From contig NZ_ATYB01000014.1 of the NCBI RefSeq assembly GCF_000427465.1, positions 3,560,558-3,624,557 of the forward strand: DNA of 64,000 nt, in the 5' to 3' direction. A program made the position numbers and the translations under genes. A model generated the notes under the pieces. The model was not told the DNA's origin. It did not search any database and saw only the letters and a program-made list of their open reading frames with translations. Positions within the stretch are counted from its first letter, which is position 1. Every line of letters starts with the position of its first letter. This document shows, piece by piece, positions 51,010-61,477 of this stretch. The DNA comes from Sinorhizobium arboris LMG 14919. GTDB taxonomy: Bacteria; Pseudomonadota; Alphaproteobacteria; Rhizobiales; Rhizobiaceae.

Positions 51010-51435
51010 ATGCTGTCGAAAACACGTATCGGAACCATCTGCTACTACGTCTCGGACATCGCCCGGACGGAAGCCTTTTATCGCAGCGTGCTGGGCCTCG
51101 ACGTCCAGCGCATGGGCGATGACGGCGCCGGCAACGACTGGCTCATGGCCAGCATAGAAAACAATGTCGACCTGATCTTCTTCGTTGCGGAAAGCAAACC
51201 CGGCAACACGCCCATCATCGTTTTCGACCTCGCAGAGGGCGGAATTGATGATGTCGTCGGCGGCCTTGCCGAAAAGGGAGCGACGATCGTCACACCGGTA
51301 AGCCACGCGCCCGGCGGCTGGTCGGCCGAATTTGCCGATCCTGACGGCCATGTCCTCTCGATTTACCAGCCGGCCGAAGCGCCACGCACGAGGTCAACAA
51401 ATGGACGAGGCAACTTAGCTGCCTCGGCGCGATAG
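51010..51435 (+). CDS. VOC-family (glyoxalase-like) protein
   Basis: A 141-residue vicinal oxygen chelate protein: TICYYVSDIARTEAFYRSVLG opens the domain (read in two parts) and EFADPDGHVLSIYQ ends it with a metal-ligand position. It could be a lyase, a dioxygenase or a resistance protein; nothing decides this. It lies 76 bases after the sigma-like gene, on the same strand, and may be cotranscribed. Confidence 0.83.
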   Translation: MLSKTRIGTICYYVSDIARTEAFYRSVLGLDVQRMGDDGAGNDWLMASIENNVDLIFFVAESKPGNTPIIVFDLAEGGIDDVVGGLAEKGATIVTPVSHAPGGWSAEFADPDGHVLSIYQPAEAPRTRSTNGRGNLAASAR

Positions 51436-51449
51436 CTGGAAATGAGCAT

Positions 51450-51720
51450 CCAACCCTCTCCCCGGTCAGACTCTGCCTCACCCTCCCTCGGTCGCCATCC
51501 TCGCGGTTGCCCTTTGCGGACCTGGCGGTTCGAGGGAAGGCCGAGCGTGGGATTGCCCCTCAACCGGCTGCCGCCACCTTCTCCCCGCAGGCGGGGAGAA
51601 GGGATATGCCGCGCCCGCTCGCTCCCTCGAGCGGGCGGTGAATGCGGGGTTCAGTCGGCGCCGCTTGTCCCTTCGCCCCGCTTGCGGGGAGAAGGTGCCG
51701 GCAGGCGGATGAGGGGTTCA
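51450..51720. repeat. Composite RIME-type repeat
   Basis: Holds two hairpin cores: CCTTCTCCCCGC-AG-GCGGGGAGAAGG near 51577-51602 and CGCCCCGCTTGCGGGGAGAAGG near 51672-51693, plus CGCTCGCTCCCTCGAGCG between them. The ends carry ACCCTCTCC and GGATGAGGGG, as in the element at 38 kb. This accounts for the gene-free 51436-51734 interval. Confidence 0.75.
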
Positions 51721-51734
51721 TCGGGCCCGCAGTG

Positions 51735-52991
51735 TCAGGCCCACTCGCCTTTGCGCATAACGGGCACACGGGCGCCGTCCGCACGAACGCCGTCGATGTC
51801 CACTTCGCCCGAGCCGATCATCCAGTCGATATGGATCAGGCTCGAATTGCCGCCCTGGGCGCGGATCTGTTCCTGACTGAGGCTTGCGCCGTCGAGGAAG
51901 CACTTCGAATAGCATTGGCCGAGCGCGATGTGGCACGAGGCGTTTTCGTCGAAGAGGGTGTTGTAGAACAGGACGCCGCTTGCCGAAATCGGCGAGGAAT
52001 GCGGCACCAGCGCCACTTCGCCGAGGCGGCGTGCGCCCTCGTCCGTGTCGAGCACTTTCTTCAGCACCTCCTCGCCGCGCGAGGCCTTGGCTTCGACGAT
52101 GCGGCCGGCTTCGAAGCGTACCTGGATATTGTCGATCAGCGTGCCCTGGTGGGAGAGCGGCTTCGTGCTCGACACATGGCCTTCGACGCGCAGCGCATGC
52201 GGCGTAGTGAAGACCTCTTCCGTCGGGATGTTCGGATTGCAGGTAATGCCGTTCTTGGCGACCGAAGCGCCGCCATGCCATTCGTGGCCGTCCGCCAGCC
52301 CGACGGTCAGGTCGGTGCCGGGACCGGTGAAATGCAGCGCGGCGAAGCGCTCCTCGTTCAGCCAGGCCGAACGTCGGTGCAGATTGGCATTGTGCTCTTT
52401 CCAGGCGGCGATCGGATCGCCGACGTCGACGCGCGAGGCGGCGAAGATGGCATTTGCCAGCCTTTCCACGGCAAGCGCCTCGGGATCATCGGGGAACATC
52501 TGCTTCGCCCAGGAGGGATTCGGATAGGAGACGATGTTCCAGTTGATGTCGAAGTTGGAGATCTTCTCGAGCGCCGGCTTGTAGGCGATCGAGTTCGCCT
52601 TGTTGGCGCGGGCGACCTTCGTCGGATCCTGAGCCGAAAGCAGCATCGGGTTGTCGCCGGCGATGGCGAGGCGCGCAGCGCCTCCCGCATAGGCCTTGGC
52701 CATGCCCTCGTAAAGCCAGTCGCTGGCGCGGTCGAAGCTCTCGTCCGGCGCATGGGCGTAGCGGGCAAGCGTCGCTTCCTCGTCGGCGTAGAAGGTCGTC
52801 ACCAGCCCGGCGCCCGCCATATAGGCGTGCTTGGTGATGAGGCGCACGAGCGGCAGCGCCGCGATCGGCGCGGTCATCACCAGGTCCTGGCCCTTCTGCA
52901 ATTGCAGACCGACCTTGATGGCGACCTCGGCGAGCTTTTCGAGCTTGACCGGATCGACAGGGTTCTTTGCGGATTGGAGGGGGGCGTTCAT
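51735..52991 (-). CDS. M29-family metallo-aminopeptidase
   Basis: A 418-residue aminopeptidase of the thermophilic/AmpS type, with two metal ions per active site. Likely ligands: Glu pair in NIPTEEVFTTPH, Glu in LGEVALVPHS, His in CHIALGQCY and His-x-Asp in HIDWMIGSGEVDIDG. The N-terminal domain (about 1-190) matches the family. It releases N-terminal residues from peptides in the cytosol. Confidence 0.92.
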   Translation of the reverse strand: MNAPLQSAKNPVDPVKLEKLAEVAIKVGLQLQKGQDLVMTAPIAALPLVRLITKHAYMAGAGLVTTFYADEEATLARYAHAPDESFDRASDWLYEGMAKAYAGGAARLAIAGDNPMLLSAQDPTKVARANKANSIAYKPALEKISNFDINWNIVSYPNPSWAKQMFPDDPEALAVERLANAIFAASRVDVGDPIAAWKEHNANLHRRSAWLNEERFAALHFTGPGTDLTVGLADGHEWHGGASVAKNGITCNPNIPTEEVFTTPHALRVEGHVSSTKPLSHQGTLIDNIQVRFEAGRIVEAKASRGEEVLKKVLDTDEGARRLGEVALVPHSSPISASGVLFYNTLFDENASCHIALGQCYSKCFLDGASLSQEQIRAQGGNSSLIHIDWMIGSGEVDIDGVRADGARVPVMRKGEWA

Positions 52992-53061
52992 GGCGGCTCC
53001 TGCTCGTCTTCTTGCGGATGTCAGCGGTTTTAGACCGGTTCCGCCGAAAACAGAAGCGCCT

Positions 53062-53748
53062 TCAGGCAGCCACCCGTCCCGCGTCGAGCAGAGCCGCCTC
53101 GTGCTTTTCGAGGAAAGCCATCAGCCGCTGCGGATAGTCCGCGCCGACCGCAGCTTTCACGCTCGGCCTCTCGGCCAGCGCCTCGCGCCAGGCGGTGACG
53201 CGCGGCAGGCCGTGAAAGATGCCGCTGTCGGAAATCGTGTCGAACAGGTCGAAATAGCGGAAGACCGGTGCGAAGACCGCGTCGACAAGGCTGAAGGCGC
53301 TGCCTGAAAAATAGGGACCGCTGCCGAGTTCCGCTTCGACGGTCGCGAACTTCGTCTTGAGCACGTCCCTCTTGGCTTCAAGCGTGCCGGCGTCCCGTGT
53401 GGTCTCGTAGACCCAGAGATCGGAGAGTACGGAGGAGCCGAACTCCATCCAGCCGCGATGGCGGGCCCGAGCCAGCGGATCGGCGGGATGCAGCTTCGGC
53501 CCGGCCTGTGTCTCCTCCAGATATTCGCAGATGACCGTGCTCTCGAAGAGGATCGCTTCGCCGCGATCCTGTGAAATGCGGAGCAGCGGCACCTTACCGA
53601 GCGGCGAGATCTTCAGGAACCAGTCGGGCTTGTTGGCGAGGTCGATATCGACGCGCTCGAAGGGCACGCCTTTTTCGCGGAGCGCAATCGCGGCACGCTG
53701 CACATAGGGGCAGAGATGGTGGCTGATAAGGGTGAGCTTCGCGGTCAT
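53062..53748 (-). CDS. Glutathione S-transferase
   Basis: A 228-residue GST with a thioredoxin-like N-domain (TLISHHLCPYVQRAAIALREKG; CPYVQR matches the omega/beta type with a Cys active site at about residue 12) and the GSH-binding GKVPLL and FESTVICEYLEE. The C-terminal helical domain is complete. It conjugates or reduces electrophiles. Divergent from a MarR gene at 53831, and likely regulated by it. Confidence 0.92.
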   Translation of the reverse strand: MTAKLTLISHHLCPYVQRAAIALREKGVPFERVDIDLANKPDWFLKISPLGKVPLLRISQDRGEAILFESTVICEYLEETQAGPKLHPADPLARARHRGWMEFGSSVLSDLWVYETTRDAGTLEAKRDVLKTKFATVEAELGSGPYFSGSAFSLVDAVFAPVFRYFDLFDTISDSGIFHGLPRVTAWREALAERPSVKAAVGADYPQRLMAFLEKHEAALLDAGRVAA

Positions 53749-53770
53749 CGGTCGTCTCCCGGCCTGTATT

Positions 53771-53831
53771 TAGATGCATATGCATATAACGTGGCTTGCC
53801 AAACGCGTCAATATAAATGTAATTGCATCTA
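53771..53831. promoter_or_regulatory. Inverted repeats between GST and MarR genes
   Basis: TAGATGCA (53771-53778) and TGCATCTA (53824-53831) form a perfect 8-base inverted repeat spanning the gap, and ATGCATATGCAT (53774-53785) is a perfect 12-base palindrome within the left side. They are candidate sites for the MarR protein. Confidence 0.6.
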
Positions 53832-54283
53832 TGAGCGTGAAAAGGACGGATAGCAGCGAGCCGACCGCGGCCGCGACAGGGGCATGGATCGGTCTGATGC
53901 GGGCGCAGCGGCGCGCTTTTTCGGCCATCGAAAGGGACTTCAAGGCGGCGGGCCTGCCGCCGCTCGGCTGGTACGACGTGCTGTGGGAACTGGTGAAGGC
54001 CGAGGGCGGCCGTTTGCGCCCCTTCGAGATCGAAGCCCGCACGCTGTTTGCTCAATACAACCTGTCCCGCCTGATCGACCGGCTGGAGAAGGAAGGCCTC
54101 GTGCAGAGAGAGGCATTCGACGAGGACGCACGCGGCTGCTGGGTCGTCGTGACCGAGAAGGGCCGTGCCATGCGAGGGCGCATGTGGCAGACCTATGGGC
54201 CATCGATCGCGCGTCACGTCGGCGCAAAGCTCAGCGAAGAGGAGGCAAGCGCGCTTGCCTCTCTGCTTTCAAGGCTCGGCTGA
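53831..54283 (+). CDS. MarR-family regulator (second)
   Basis: A 150-residue winged-helix repressor: WIGLMRAQRRAFSAIERDFK, then NLSRLIDRLEKEGLVQRE with the wing FDEDARGCWVVVT. The ATG at 53831 overlaps the right arm of the inverted repeat. An in-frame start at 53774 would add 19 residues and cover the operator region, and is less likely. Probably represses the divergent GST. Confidence 0.86.
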   Translation: MSVKRTDSSEPTAAATGAWIGLMRAQRRAFSAIERDFKAAGLPPLGWYDVLWELVKAEGGRLRPFEIEARTLFAQYNLSRLIDRLEKEGLVQREAFDEDARGCWVVVTEKGRAMRGRMWQTYGPSIARHVGAKLSEEEASALASLLSRLG

Positions 54284-54301
54284 CACTCCCTCTTGAGGAA
54301 A

Positions 54302-54775
54302 TCAGGCGATGAGAGACGCGGCAACCGCACTCAATGCGGCTTGCGCATCCCTGGGCGCAAGCCGCACCTGCAGGCCACGCTGCCCGCCATTGATGAAGAC
54401 CAGCGCTTCGGCAAGCGCCGCTTCCTCCATCGCGGTCGGGACCGTCTTTCTTTGCCCGAAGGGGCTGATGCCGCCGACGTGATAGCCGGTGAGCCGCTCC
54501 GCGTCTGCCGGTTTCATCATGCTCGCCGACTTGCCGCCGAAGGCTGCGGCGAGCTTCTTCATGCTCACCTCCCGGTCCGAGGGCACGATGCAGCAGACCG
54601 GCTTGCCGTCCACCTCGGCCATCAGCGTCTTCAGCACGCGGGAAGGGTCCTCGCCGAGTGCCTCCGCCGCCTGCAGCCCGACGCGTTCGGCGCCGGGATC
54701 ATAGTCATAGCTGTGAACGGTGAAAATGACGCCGGCCTTTGCGAGGGCCTGCGTCGCCCGGGTCGTCTTGGACAT
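54302..54775 (-). CDS. ybaK: YbaK/EbsC-type Cys-tRNA(Pro) deacylase
   Basis: A 157-residue editing protein that hydrolyses Cys-tRNA(Pro) or related mischarged tRNAs. Family phrases: FTVHSYDYDP, LMAEVDGKPVCCIVPSDREV, KKLAAAFGGKSASMMKP, the Lys-x-Gly-like YHVGGISPFGQRK. It sits three bases after the YffB gene on the same strand, so the two share an operon. Confidence 0.9.
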   Translation of the reverse strand: MSKTTRATQALAKAGVIFTVHSYDYDPGAERVGLQAAEALGEDPSRVLKTLMAEVDGKPVCCIVPSDREVSMKKLAAAFGGKSASMMKPADAERLTGYHVGGISPFGQRKTVPTAMEEAALAEALVFINGGQRGLQVRLAPRDAQAALSAVAASLIA

Positions 54776-54778
54776 GGC

Positions 54779-55129
54779 CTACGCCCCGAATTCGGCTTCG
54801 TAGAGTTCCGGCTTGAAGCCGACGAGCAGCTTGCCGTCCGTCTCGAGCACCGGGCGCTTGATCATCGACGGCTGCTCAAGCATCAGCGCGATCGCCTTGT
54901 CGGTCGTCAGGTCCCGCTTGTCGGCCTCATCCAGCTTGCGGAAGGTGGTGCCCGAACGGTTGAGCAGCGTCTCCCAACCGAGTTCGGCGCACCAGCGCTC
55001 GAGTTGCGCGCGATCGATGCCTTCGGCCTTGTAGTCGTGGAAATCGTAGGAAGTGCCGCGGCTGTCGAGCCAGTTCCGCGCCTTCTTCATCGTGTCGCAG
55101 TTCTTGATGCCGTAGATCGTAACCGTCAT
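54779..55129 (-). CDS. ArsC-family reductase YffB/Spx-like
   Basis: A 116-residue thioredoxin-fold protein with a single Cys11 in GIKNCDTMKKA, so it is of the YffB type rather than the CxxC Spx type. The end KRPVLETDGKLLVGFKPELY is diagnostic. YffB is proposed to be a glutathione-dependent thiol reductase; it does not reduce arsenate as far as known. Operon with ybaK. Confidence 0.88.
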   Translation of the reverse strand: MTVTIYGIKNCDTMKKARNWLDSRGTSYDFHDYKAEGIDRAQLERWCAELGWETLLNRSGTTFRKLDEADKRDLTTDKAIALMLEQPSMIKRPVLETDGKLLVGFKPELYEAEFGA

Positions 55130-55282
55130 TGCCGAGTCTTCCCGTTCTTCCAGATGCGGGAAGACATAGCCGGGCGCTGAGCGTCGGAAAAGGCCCGGAG
55201 ATAGGCTCAGAGCGGGATGAGGAAAAGTGTGTGCGGTTTTCCGCCCGCATCCCGCCCCAGCTTCTTGGAATCGATCGCGTCC

Positions 55283-55313
55283 ATGCTTTTAGGTCGACCC
55301 GACCTAAAAGCAT
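55283..55313. repeat. Perfect 14-base inverted repeat
   Basis: ATGCTTTTAGGTCG-ACC-CGACCTAAAAGCAT. It lies between the tatA stop (55327) and the yffB start (55129) and may end the aminotransferase transcript, or be another dispersed palindrome. Confidence 0.65.
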
Positions 55314-55326
55314 CGTGATCTGGAGA

Positions 55327-56496
55327 TCAGAGACTGGTGAACTTGCCGGCAACCTCGGCGGCTTCCGCCGTCTTAAGCCCGGCGATGTTGATACGGCCGG
55401 ATGCCGGCATATAGATGCCGTGCTCGGTTCTGAGCCGCATGACCTCCGCTTCGGAAAGCGGCAGCATGGAGAACATGCCTTCCTGTTCGGCGACTGCGCC
55501 GAGGCTTTGCCAGCGGGTGCGGAGTCCTTCGGCAAGCGACCGCCGCAGGCCGGTCATTCTGAGCCGCATCGTCTCCAGTTCCTTCGCCCAATCGCGCCTG
55601 AGTTCCGGGTCGTCAAGGATCGTCCGCACGACGGCTGCGCCGTGATCGGGCGGCATGGAATAGCTCGTGCGTGCGAGGCCCGCGAGGTTGGAGCGCACCC
55701 GGTCTGCCGATGCGGACGAAGTGGTGCGAGCGAAGATCGCGCCCGTCCGCTCGCGATAAAGCCCGAAGGATTTCGAGCAGGAGACCGCGACGAGCGCTTC
55801 CGGAACGACGCCGAGAAGATGCCTGAGGCCGGCGACATCCTGGTCCAGGCCGCGGCCGAACCCCTGATAGGCGAGGTCGACGAGCGGCAGCAGGCCGCGC
55901 TCTGCCGTCAGCGCGGCGATCTCCATCCATTGCGCATCGGTCAGGACGCCGCCGGTCGGGTTGTGGCAGCTTGCATGCAGCAGCACCGCGTCGCCGGGCG
56001 CAGCACCTTCCAGCGCGCTCACGAGGTTATCGAAGACGACCGCCTGCGACGGAATGTCGAAGAAGTCGTAGGTCGCGATATTGAGCCCGGCCGCCTTGAA
56101 GATCGGCGCGTGGTTCGGCCAGCTCGGCAGCCCGAGCCAGATGCCACGGCCGCCCATGCGCGCGATGAGGTCCGCCGCCAGGCGGAGCGCGCCGGAGCCG
56201 CCGGGCGTCTGCACGCCCGCAACATGGCTCCGCTCGACCGTGTCGCCGCCGACGAGCTCCCAGAGGCGATCGAGGAAGACGAGATCTCCTTCGGGGCCGA
56301 CATAGGCCTTGCTGTCCTGTGTTTCGTAAAGCCGCTTCTCCGCCGCCTTGACGGCCCGGAAGATCGGCGTGCGTCCGGTCTCGTCGCGATAGACGCCAAC
56401 GCCGAGGTCTACCTTTCCGGGGCGCTCATCCTTCCTGAACAGACCGATCAGGGCCAGCAAAGGATCGTCGGCTTGGCGGGCGAGGGCGTCGAACAT
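55327..56496 (-). CDS. tatA: Aromatic amino acid aminotransferase
   Basis: A 389-residue class I PLP enzyme of the TyrB/AspC type, exchanging the amino group between aromatic amino acids (and aspartate) and 2-oxoglutarate. LALIGLFRKDERPGKVDLGVG marks the N-terminus in part; the PLP Lys242 sits in SCSKSFGLYRERTG, with PPDHGAAVV and GRINIAG near the C-terminus. The Sinorhizobium symbol tatA is used with reserve because several paralogues exist. Confidence 0.88.
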   Translation of the reverse strand: MFDALARQADDPLLALIGLFRKDERPGKVDLGVGVYRDETGRTPIFRAVKAAEKRLYETQDSKAYVGPEGDLVFLDRLWELVGGDTVERSHVAGVQTPGGSGALRLAADLIARMGGRGIWLGLPSWPNHAPIFKAAGLNIATYDFFDIPSQAVVFDNLVSALEGAAPGDAVLLHASCHNPTGGVLTDAQWMEIAALTAERGLLPLVDLAYQGFGRGLDQDVAGLRHLLGVVPEALVAVSCSKSFGLYRERTGAIFARTTSSASADRVRSNLAGLARTSYSMPPDHGAAVVRTILDDPELRRDWAKELETMRLRMTGLRRSLAEGLRTRWQSLGAVAEQEGMFSMLPLSEAEVMRLRTEHGIYMPASGRINIAGLKTAEAAEVAGKFTSL

Positions 56497-56593
56497 CCGG
56501 TATTCCTCTTGGTGCAGTGGATCGGATCATAGTCGTTTCCCGCAGGCGGAAAGGCAAGCCGGTTCCACGCCTCGGCCGGTCGAAACGACAGGT

Positions 56594-58050
<1,457 letters not shown>

Positions 58051-58051
<1 letters not shown>

Positions 58052-58476
58052 TGCTCTATCTGGACACGTCGATGATCGTCGCGGCCCTTTTCAACGAGGC
58101 GATGACGCCACGCGTCCAGGGGTGGCTGGCGGAGCAGGATCCCGTTGAACTTCTGATAAGCGACTGGACCGTCACTGAGGTTTCCTCGGCCATGGCGATC
58201 AAGCTGCGGACCGGCCAGGTCGACCTGGAACAGCGCGCCGCGGCGCTTGCGATATTCAACAAGCTGGTGGCCGAGAGCCTGACCGTGCTGCCGGTGACGG
58301 GCGGACAGTTTCGGGCTGCCGCCAGGTTCGCCGATCAACACGCGCTCGGGCTTCGCGCCGGCGATGCGCTGCATCTTGCCGTGGCGTCGGAGCATGGCGC
58401 TACGGTTCACACACTCGATCGTCGACTTGCCGAGGCCGGGCCCGCGCTCGGCGTTCCAACGCGTCTTATGCTTTGA
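58051..58476 (+). CDS. vapC: VapC-type PIN-domain toxin
   Basis: A 141-residue PIN ribonuclease with the acidic quartet Asp5 ([10 protein letters not shown]), Glu43 ([10 protein letters not shown]), Asp105 ([10 protein letters not shown]) and Asp123 ([10 protein letters not shown]). It would cleave specific RNAs, often initiator or other tRNAs, when free of antitoxin. The coupling to the Phd-type antitoxin is tight (TGATG). All active-site residues are intact, so it is probably functional. Confidence 0.9.
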
Positions 58477-58547
58477 TCGCGACTGTGTCCTGGCCGTCGT
58501 ATGGCTAAGCCGGAGCCCTGCGCTAAGACTGCCGGTAGCCTCTTATC

Positions 58548-60110
58548 TCATTCCCACTCGATAGTGCCCGGCGGCTTCGAGGTGACGTCGTAGACGACGC
58601 GATTGATGCCGCGGACTTCGTTGATGATCCGGGTGGCCGCACGGCCGAGGAATTCCATGTCGTAATGGTAGAAGTCGGCAGTCATGCCGTCGACGGAGGT
58701 CACGGCGCGCAATGCGCAGACGAATTCATAGGTGCGCCCGTCGCCCATGACGCCGACCGTCTGCACGGGCAGCAGCACGGCGAAAGCCTGCCAGATGGCG
58801 TCGTAGAGGCCCGCTTTGCGGATCTCGTCGAGATAGATCGCATCGGCTTCGCGCAGGATTTCGAGCTTCTCGCGGGTAATCCCGCCGGGGCAGCGGATCG
58901 CAAGCCCGGGGCCGGGGAAGGGATGGCGGCCGATGAAGTTTTCGGGCAGGCCGAGTTCGCGGCCGAGCACCCGGACCTCGTCCTTGAAGAGCTCGCGCAG
59001 CGGCTCGACGAGCTGCATGTTCATGCGCTCCGGCAGGCCGCCGACATTGTGGTGCGACTTGATCGTCACCGAGGGGCCGCCGGTAAAGGAGACGCTTTCG
59101 ATGACGTCCGGGTAAAGGGTGCCCTGGGCGAGGAAATCGGCGCCGCCGAGCTTCTTGGCTTCTTCCTCGAAGACCTCGATGAAGAGACGGCCGATTATCT
59201 TGCGCTTGGTCTCCGGATCGCTGACGCCTTCGAGCTCGCCGATGAAGCGATCGGAAGCGTCGATATGAAGCAGATGAAGGTTGTAGTGCTCCTTGAACAT
59301 GGCGACGACATTCGCCGCCTCGTCCTTGCGCATCAGGCCATGGTCGACGAGGATGCAGGTAAGCTGGTCGCCGACCGCCTCGTGGATGAGGAGGGCTGCA
59401 ACGGATGAATCGACGCCGCCGGAAAGCGCGCAGATCACCTTCTTGTCGCCGACCTGCTTGCGGATCGCCTCGACCGCCTTGGCGCGATAGGCCGACATCG
59501 TCCAGTCGCCCGTAATGCCGGCGACCTTGTGGACGAAGTTGGCGATGAGCTTCGCGCCATCAGGCGTATGCACCACTTCCGGATGGAACTGGACGGCATA
59601 GTATTTGCGCTTTTCATCGGCGATGAAGGCGAAGGGGGCGTTGGAAGAAGTCGCGACGACTTCGAAGCCTTCGGGCAATGCAGTGACCCGGTCGCCATGC
59701 GACATCCACACCTGGTGGCGCGAGCCGAGCGACCAGAGCCCGTCGAAGAGGGCGCAGTCCTTCTCCACTTCGAGGAAGGCCCGGCCGAATTCGCGGTGAT
59801 GGCCGCTCTCGACCTTGCCGCCGAGCTGGGCGCACATGGTCTGCTGACCATAGCAGATGCCGAAGACCGGCAGACCGCTATCGAAGATGACGGAGGGTGC
59901 CCGAGGCGAACCGGTGTCGAGGGTCGAAGCCGGGCTGCCGGACAGGATCACGGCCTTCGGCTTCAGGCGACGGAAGCCTTCCTCGGCCGACTGGAACGGC
60001 ACGATCTCGCAATAGACGCCGGATTCGCGCACCCGGCGGGCGATGAGCTGCGTCACCTGGCTGCCGAAATCGACGATGAGGACGGTATCGGGATGGGCTG
60101 TCTGGGTCAT
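58548..60110 (-). CDS. guaA: GMP synthase (glutamine-hydrolysing)
   Basis: Converts XMP to GMP with ATP and glutamine. The 520-residue protein has an N-terminal class I amidotransferase domain with Cys86 (GICYGQQ) and His/Glu in [10 protein letters not shown], an ATP pyrophosphatase domain with the P-loop [12 protein letters not shown], and the C-terminal dimerisation domain ending [14 protein letters not shown]. Complete and standard. Confidence 0.97.
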   Translation of the reverse strand: MTQTAHPDTVLIVDFGSQVTQLIARRVRESGVYCEIVPFQSAEEGFRRLKPKAVILSGSPASTLDTGSPRAPSVIFDSGLPVFGICYGQQTMCAQLGGKVESGHHREFGRAFLEVEKDCALFDGLWSLGSRHQVWMSHGDRVTALPEGFEVVATSSNAPFAFIADEKRKYYAVQFHPEVVHTPDGAKLIANFVHKVAGITGDWTMSAYRAKAVEAIRKQVGDKKVICALSGGVDSSVAALLIHEAVGDQLTCILVDHGLMRKDEAANVVAMFKEHYNLHLLHIDASDRFIGELEGVSDPETKRKIIGRLFIEVFEEEAKKLGGADFLAQGTLYPDVIESVSFTGGPSVTIKSHHNVGGLPERMNMQLVEPLRELFKDEVRVLGRELGLPENFIGRHPFPGPGLAIRCPGGITREKLEILREADAIYLDEIRKAGLYDAIWQAFAVLLPVQTVGVMGDGRTYEFVCALRAVTSVDGMTADFYHYDMEFLGRAATRIINEVRGINRVVYDVTSKPPGTIEWE

Positions 60111-60216
60111 GGCGGGCCTTCAAACGGGCGTGTTCATGGCGAGCCTTTAATCAAACCCTGCTGCCGGCGCAACGATAACATTGCACCCGGACAATTAAGC
60201 ACCCGCTACAGAAGGC

Positions 60217-60855
60217 TCAGAGCTGGATTTCTCCCTTTTCCAGCGCCGCTTCGAGCCGATCGACAGCATCGGCAAGCTTCTCGTCGATCACGTGCAGATA
60301 CTCGATCCAGTCGCCGACATGCTTCAGCTCCGCCTTTCCGTCCGAGATGCCGCGCAGTCCCATGAGCGGCACGCCGAAAACCTGGCAGGCGCGCAGGACC
60401 GCGAAGGTCTCCATCTCGACCATGTCGGCGTCGATCGCCTGATAGGCCGTGCCGAAGACGATGTCGGCGCCGGTCGAAAGCCGCGCCTTCTTCACACCGG
60501 GAATGCTGAGCGGCAGTTCGACCACGGCCGGCAGATCGAGGAAGGGAGTTGCGCCCTTCTCGAAGCCGAGCGGCGAGGCGTCCATGTCGCGGTAGGCGAC
60601 CGAGACCGCCTGGTAGATTTCGGTCTGTTCGAGAGTCGCGGAGCCGGCCGAGCCGAGCGACACGACGAGGTCCGGCAGGCTGCCCTTCCCATGAAGCTCC
60701 GCAAGCGCCCGGGTCACGCTGACGGCAGCTTCGACGGGACCGACGCCCGTCATCAGCGGGGCGATCCGTGCCTTGAGGCAAGGGCCGTACTCGGCATCCA
60801 CGGCCATCACGTAAAGGATCTTTCTGGCGGCTACGGTCTTCAGCTCGAAACTCAT
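60217..60855 (-). CDS. mtnN: 5'-methylthioadenosine/S-adenosylhomocysteine nucleosidase
   Basis: A 212-residue nucleosidase that splits adenine from MTA and SAH. VSLGSAGSA (ribose/phosphate-site Gly loop), DADMVEMETFAVL (Glu of the MTAN set) and GISDGKAE (catalytic Asp) are present; the N-terminal acid region reads VMAVDAEYGP. The gene overlaps the preceding thioesterase stop by four bases (ATGA), so they are one operon. Confidence 0.88.
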   Translation of the reverse strand: MSFELKTVAARKILYVMAVDAEYGPCLKARIAPLMTGVGPVEAAVSVTRALAELHGKGSLPDLVVSLGSAGSATLEQTEIYQAVSVAYRDMDASPLGFEKGATPFLDLPAVVELPLSIPGVKKARLSTGADIVFGTAYQAIDADMVEMETFAVLRACQVFGVPLMGLRGISDGKAELKHVGDWIEYLHVIDEKLADAVDRLEAALEKGEIQL

Positions 60856-61307
60856 CCCTCGATCCCCTGGCGTCCGCGCACCACCATCATCGTTCCGGTC
60901 ATAGAAGCGATGAGCTTGGCGGGTCCGTCGGACCTGACCGCATAGGCCCGCCCGTCCGAAACGATGATCGTCGTGCCGGGCTTGGTCACCTCACCGCGAA
61001 AAAGGAAGCGTTCGCCGCGCCCGGGCGAGAGAAGATTGACCTTGAACTCGATCGTCAGCAGCGATGCCTCGGGGTCGAGTACCGAATAGCCCGCGTAGGT
61101 CCCCGCGGCATCGAGCGCGGCGGAGATCACGCCGGCATGAAGAAGACCGTGCTGCTGCGTCAGCTTGGCATCGAAAGGCAGCTCGATCTCGACCGTCCCC
61201 GGTTCGACGCGCGTGAGCTCGGCCCCGATCGTGCGCATCGCGGCCTGGCGCCTGAAGCTTTCCCGGATACGTTCGCGAAAATCGTAGTCCCCGCCGTCGT
61301 CCCTCAA
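60852..61307 (-). CDS. PaaI-type hot-dog thioesterase, probable TTG start
   Basis: A 151-residue acyl-CoA thioesterase-like protein. The hot-dog signature is QQHGLLHAGVISAALDAAGTYAG (read in two parts), with FKVNLLSPGRGERFLFRGEV. No ATG lies near the conserved start; TTG at 61307 gives MRDDGGDYDFRERIRESF, with AGGG nine bases upstream. TTG 61313 and ATG 61364 are alternatives. Substrate unknown. Overlaps mtnN. Confidence 0.75.
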   Translation of the reverse strand: MRDDGGDYDFRERIRESFRRQAAMRTIGAELTRVEPGTVEIELPFDAKLTQQHGLLHAGVISAALDAAGTYAGYSVLDPEASLLTIEFKVNLLSPGRGERFLFRGEVTKPGTTIIVSDGRAYAVRSDGPAKLIASMTGTMMVVRGRQGIEG

Positions 61308-61477
61308 GTGCAAAATCCCTGCGAATACGGGTCCGACCGCCCGCGTCGGCGCCGACAGTGGCATGCGTCGCGAAAGAGGACAAGCCTCGTCGGCGAGACA
61401 AGGAAGTACCGGCCACCTCACGCGCAAACGACAAGGGCAGACTTTCGCCGGGCGCGCCGCGTCCATATATCTTTGCA

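Noticed and set aside
51642..53033. 463-codon plus-strand frame
   Set aside because: Complement of the M29 aminopeptidase.
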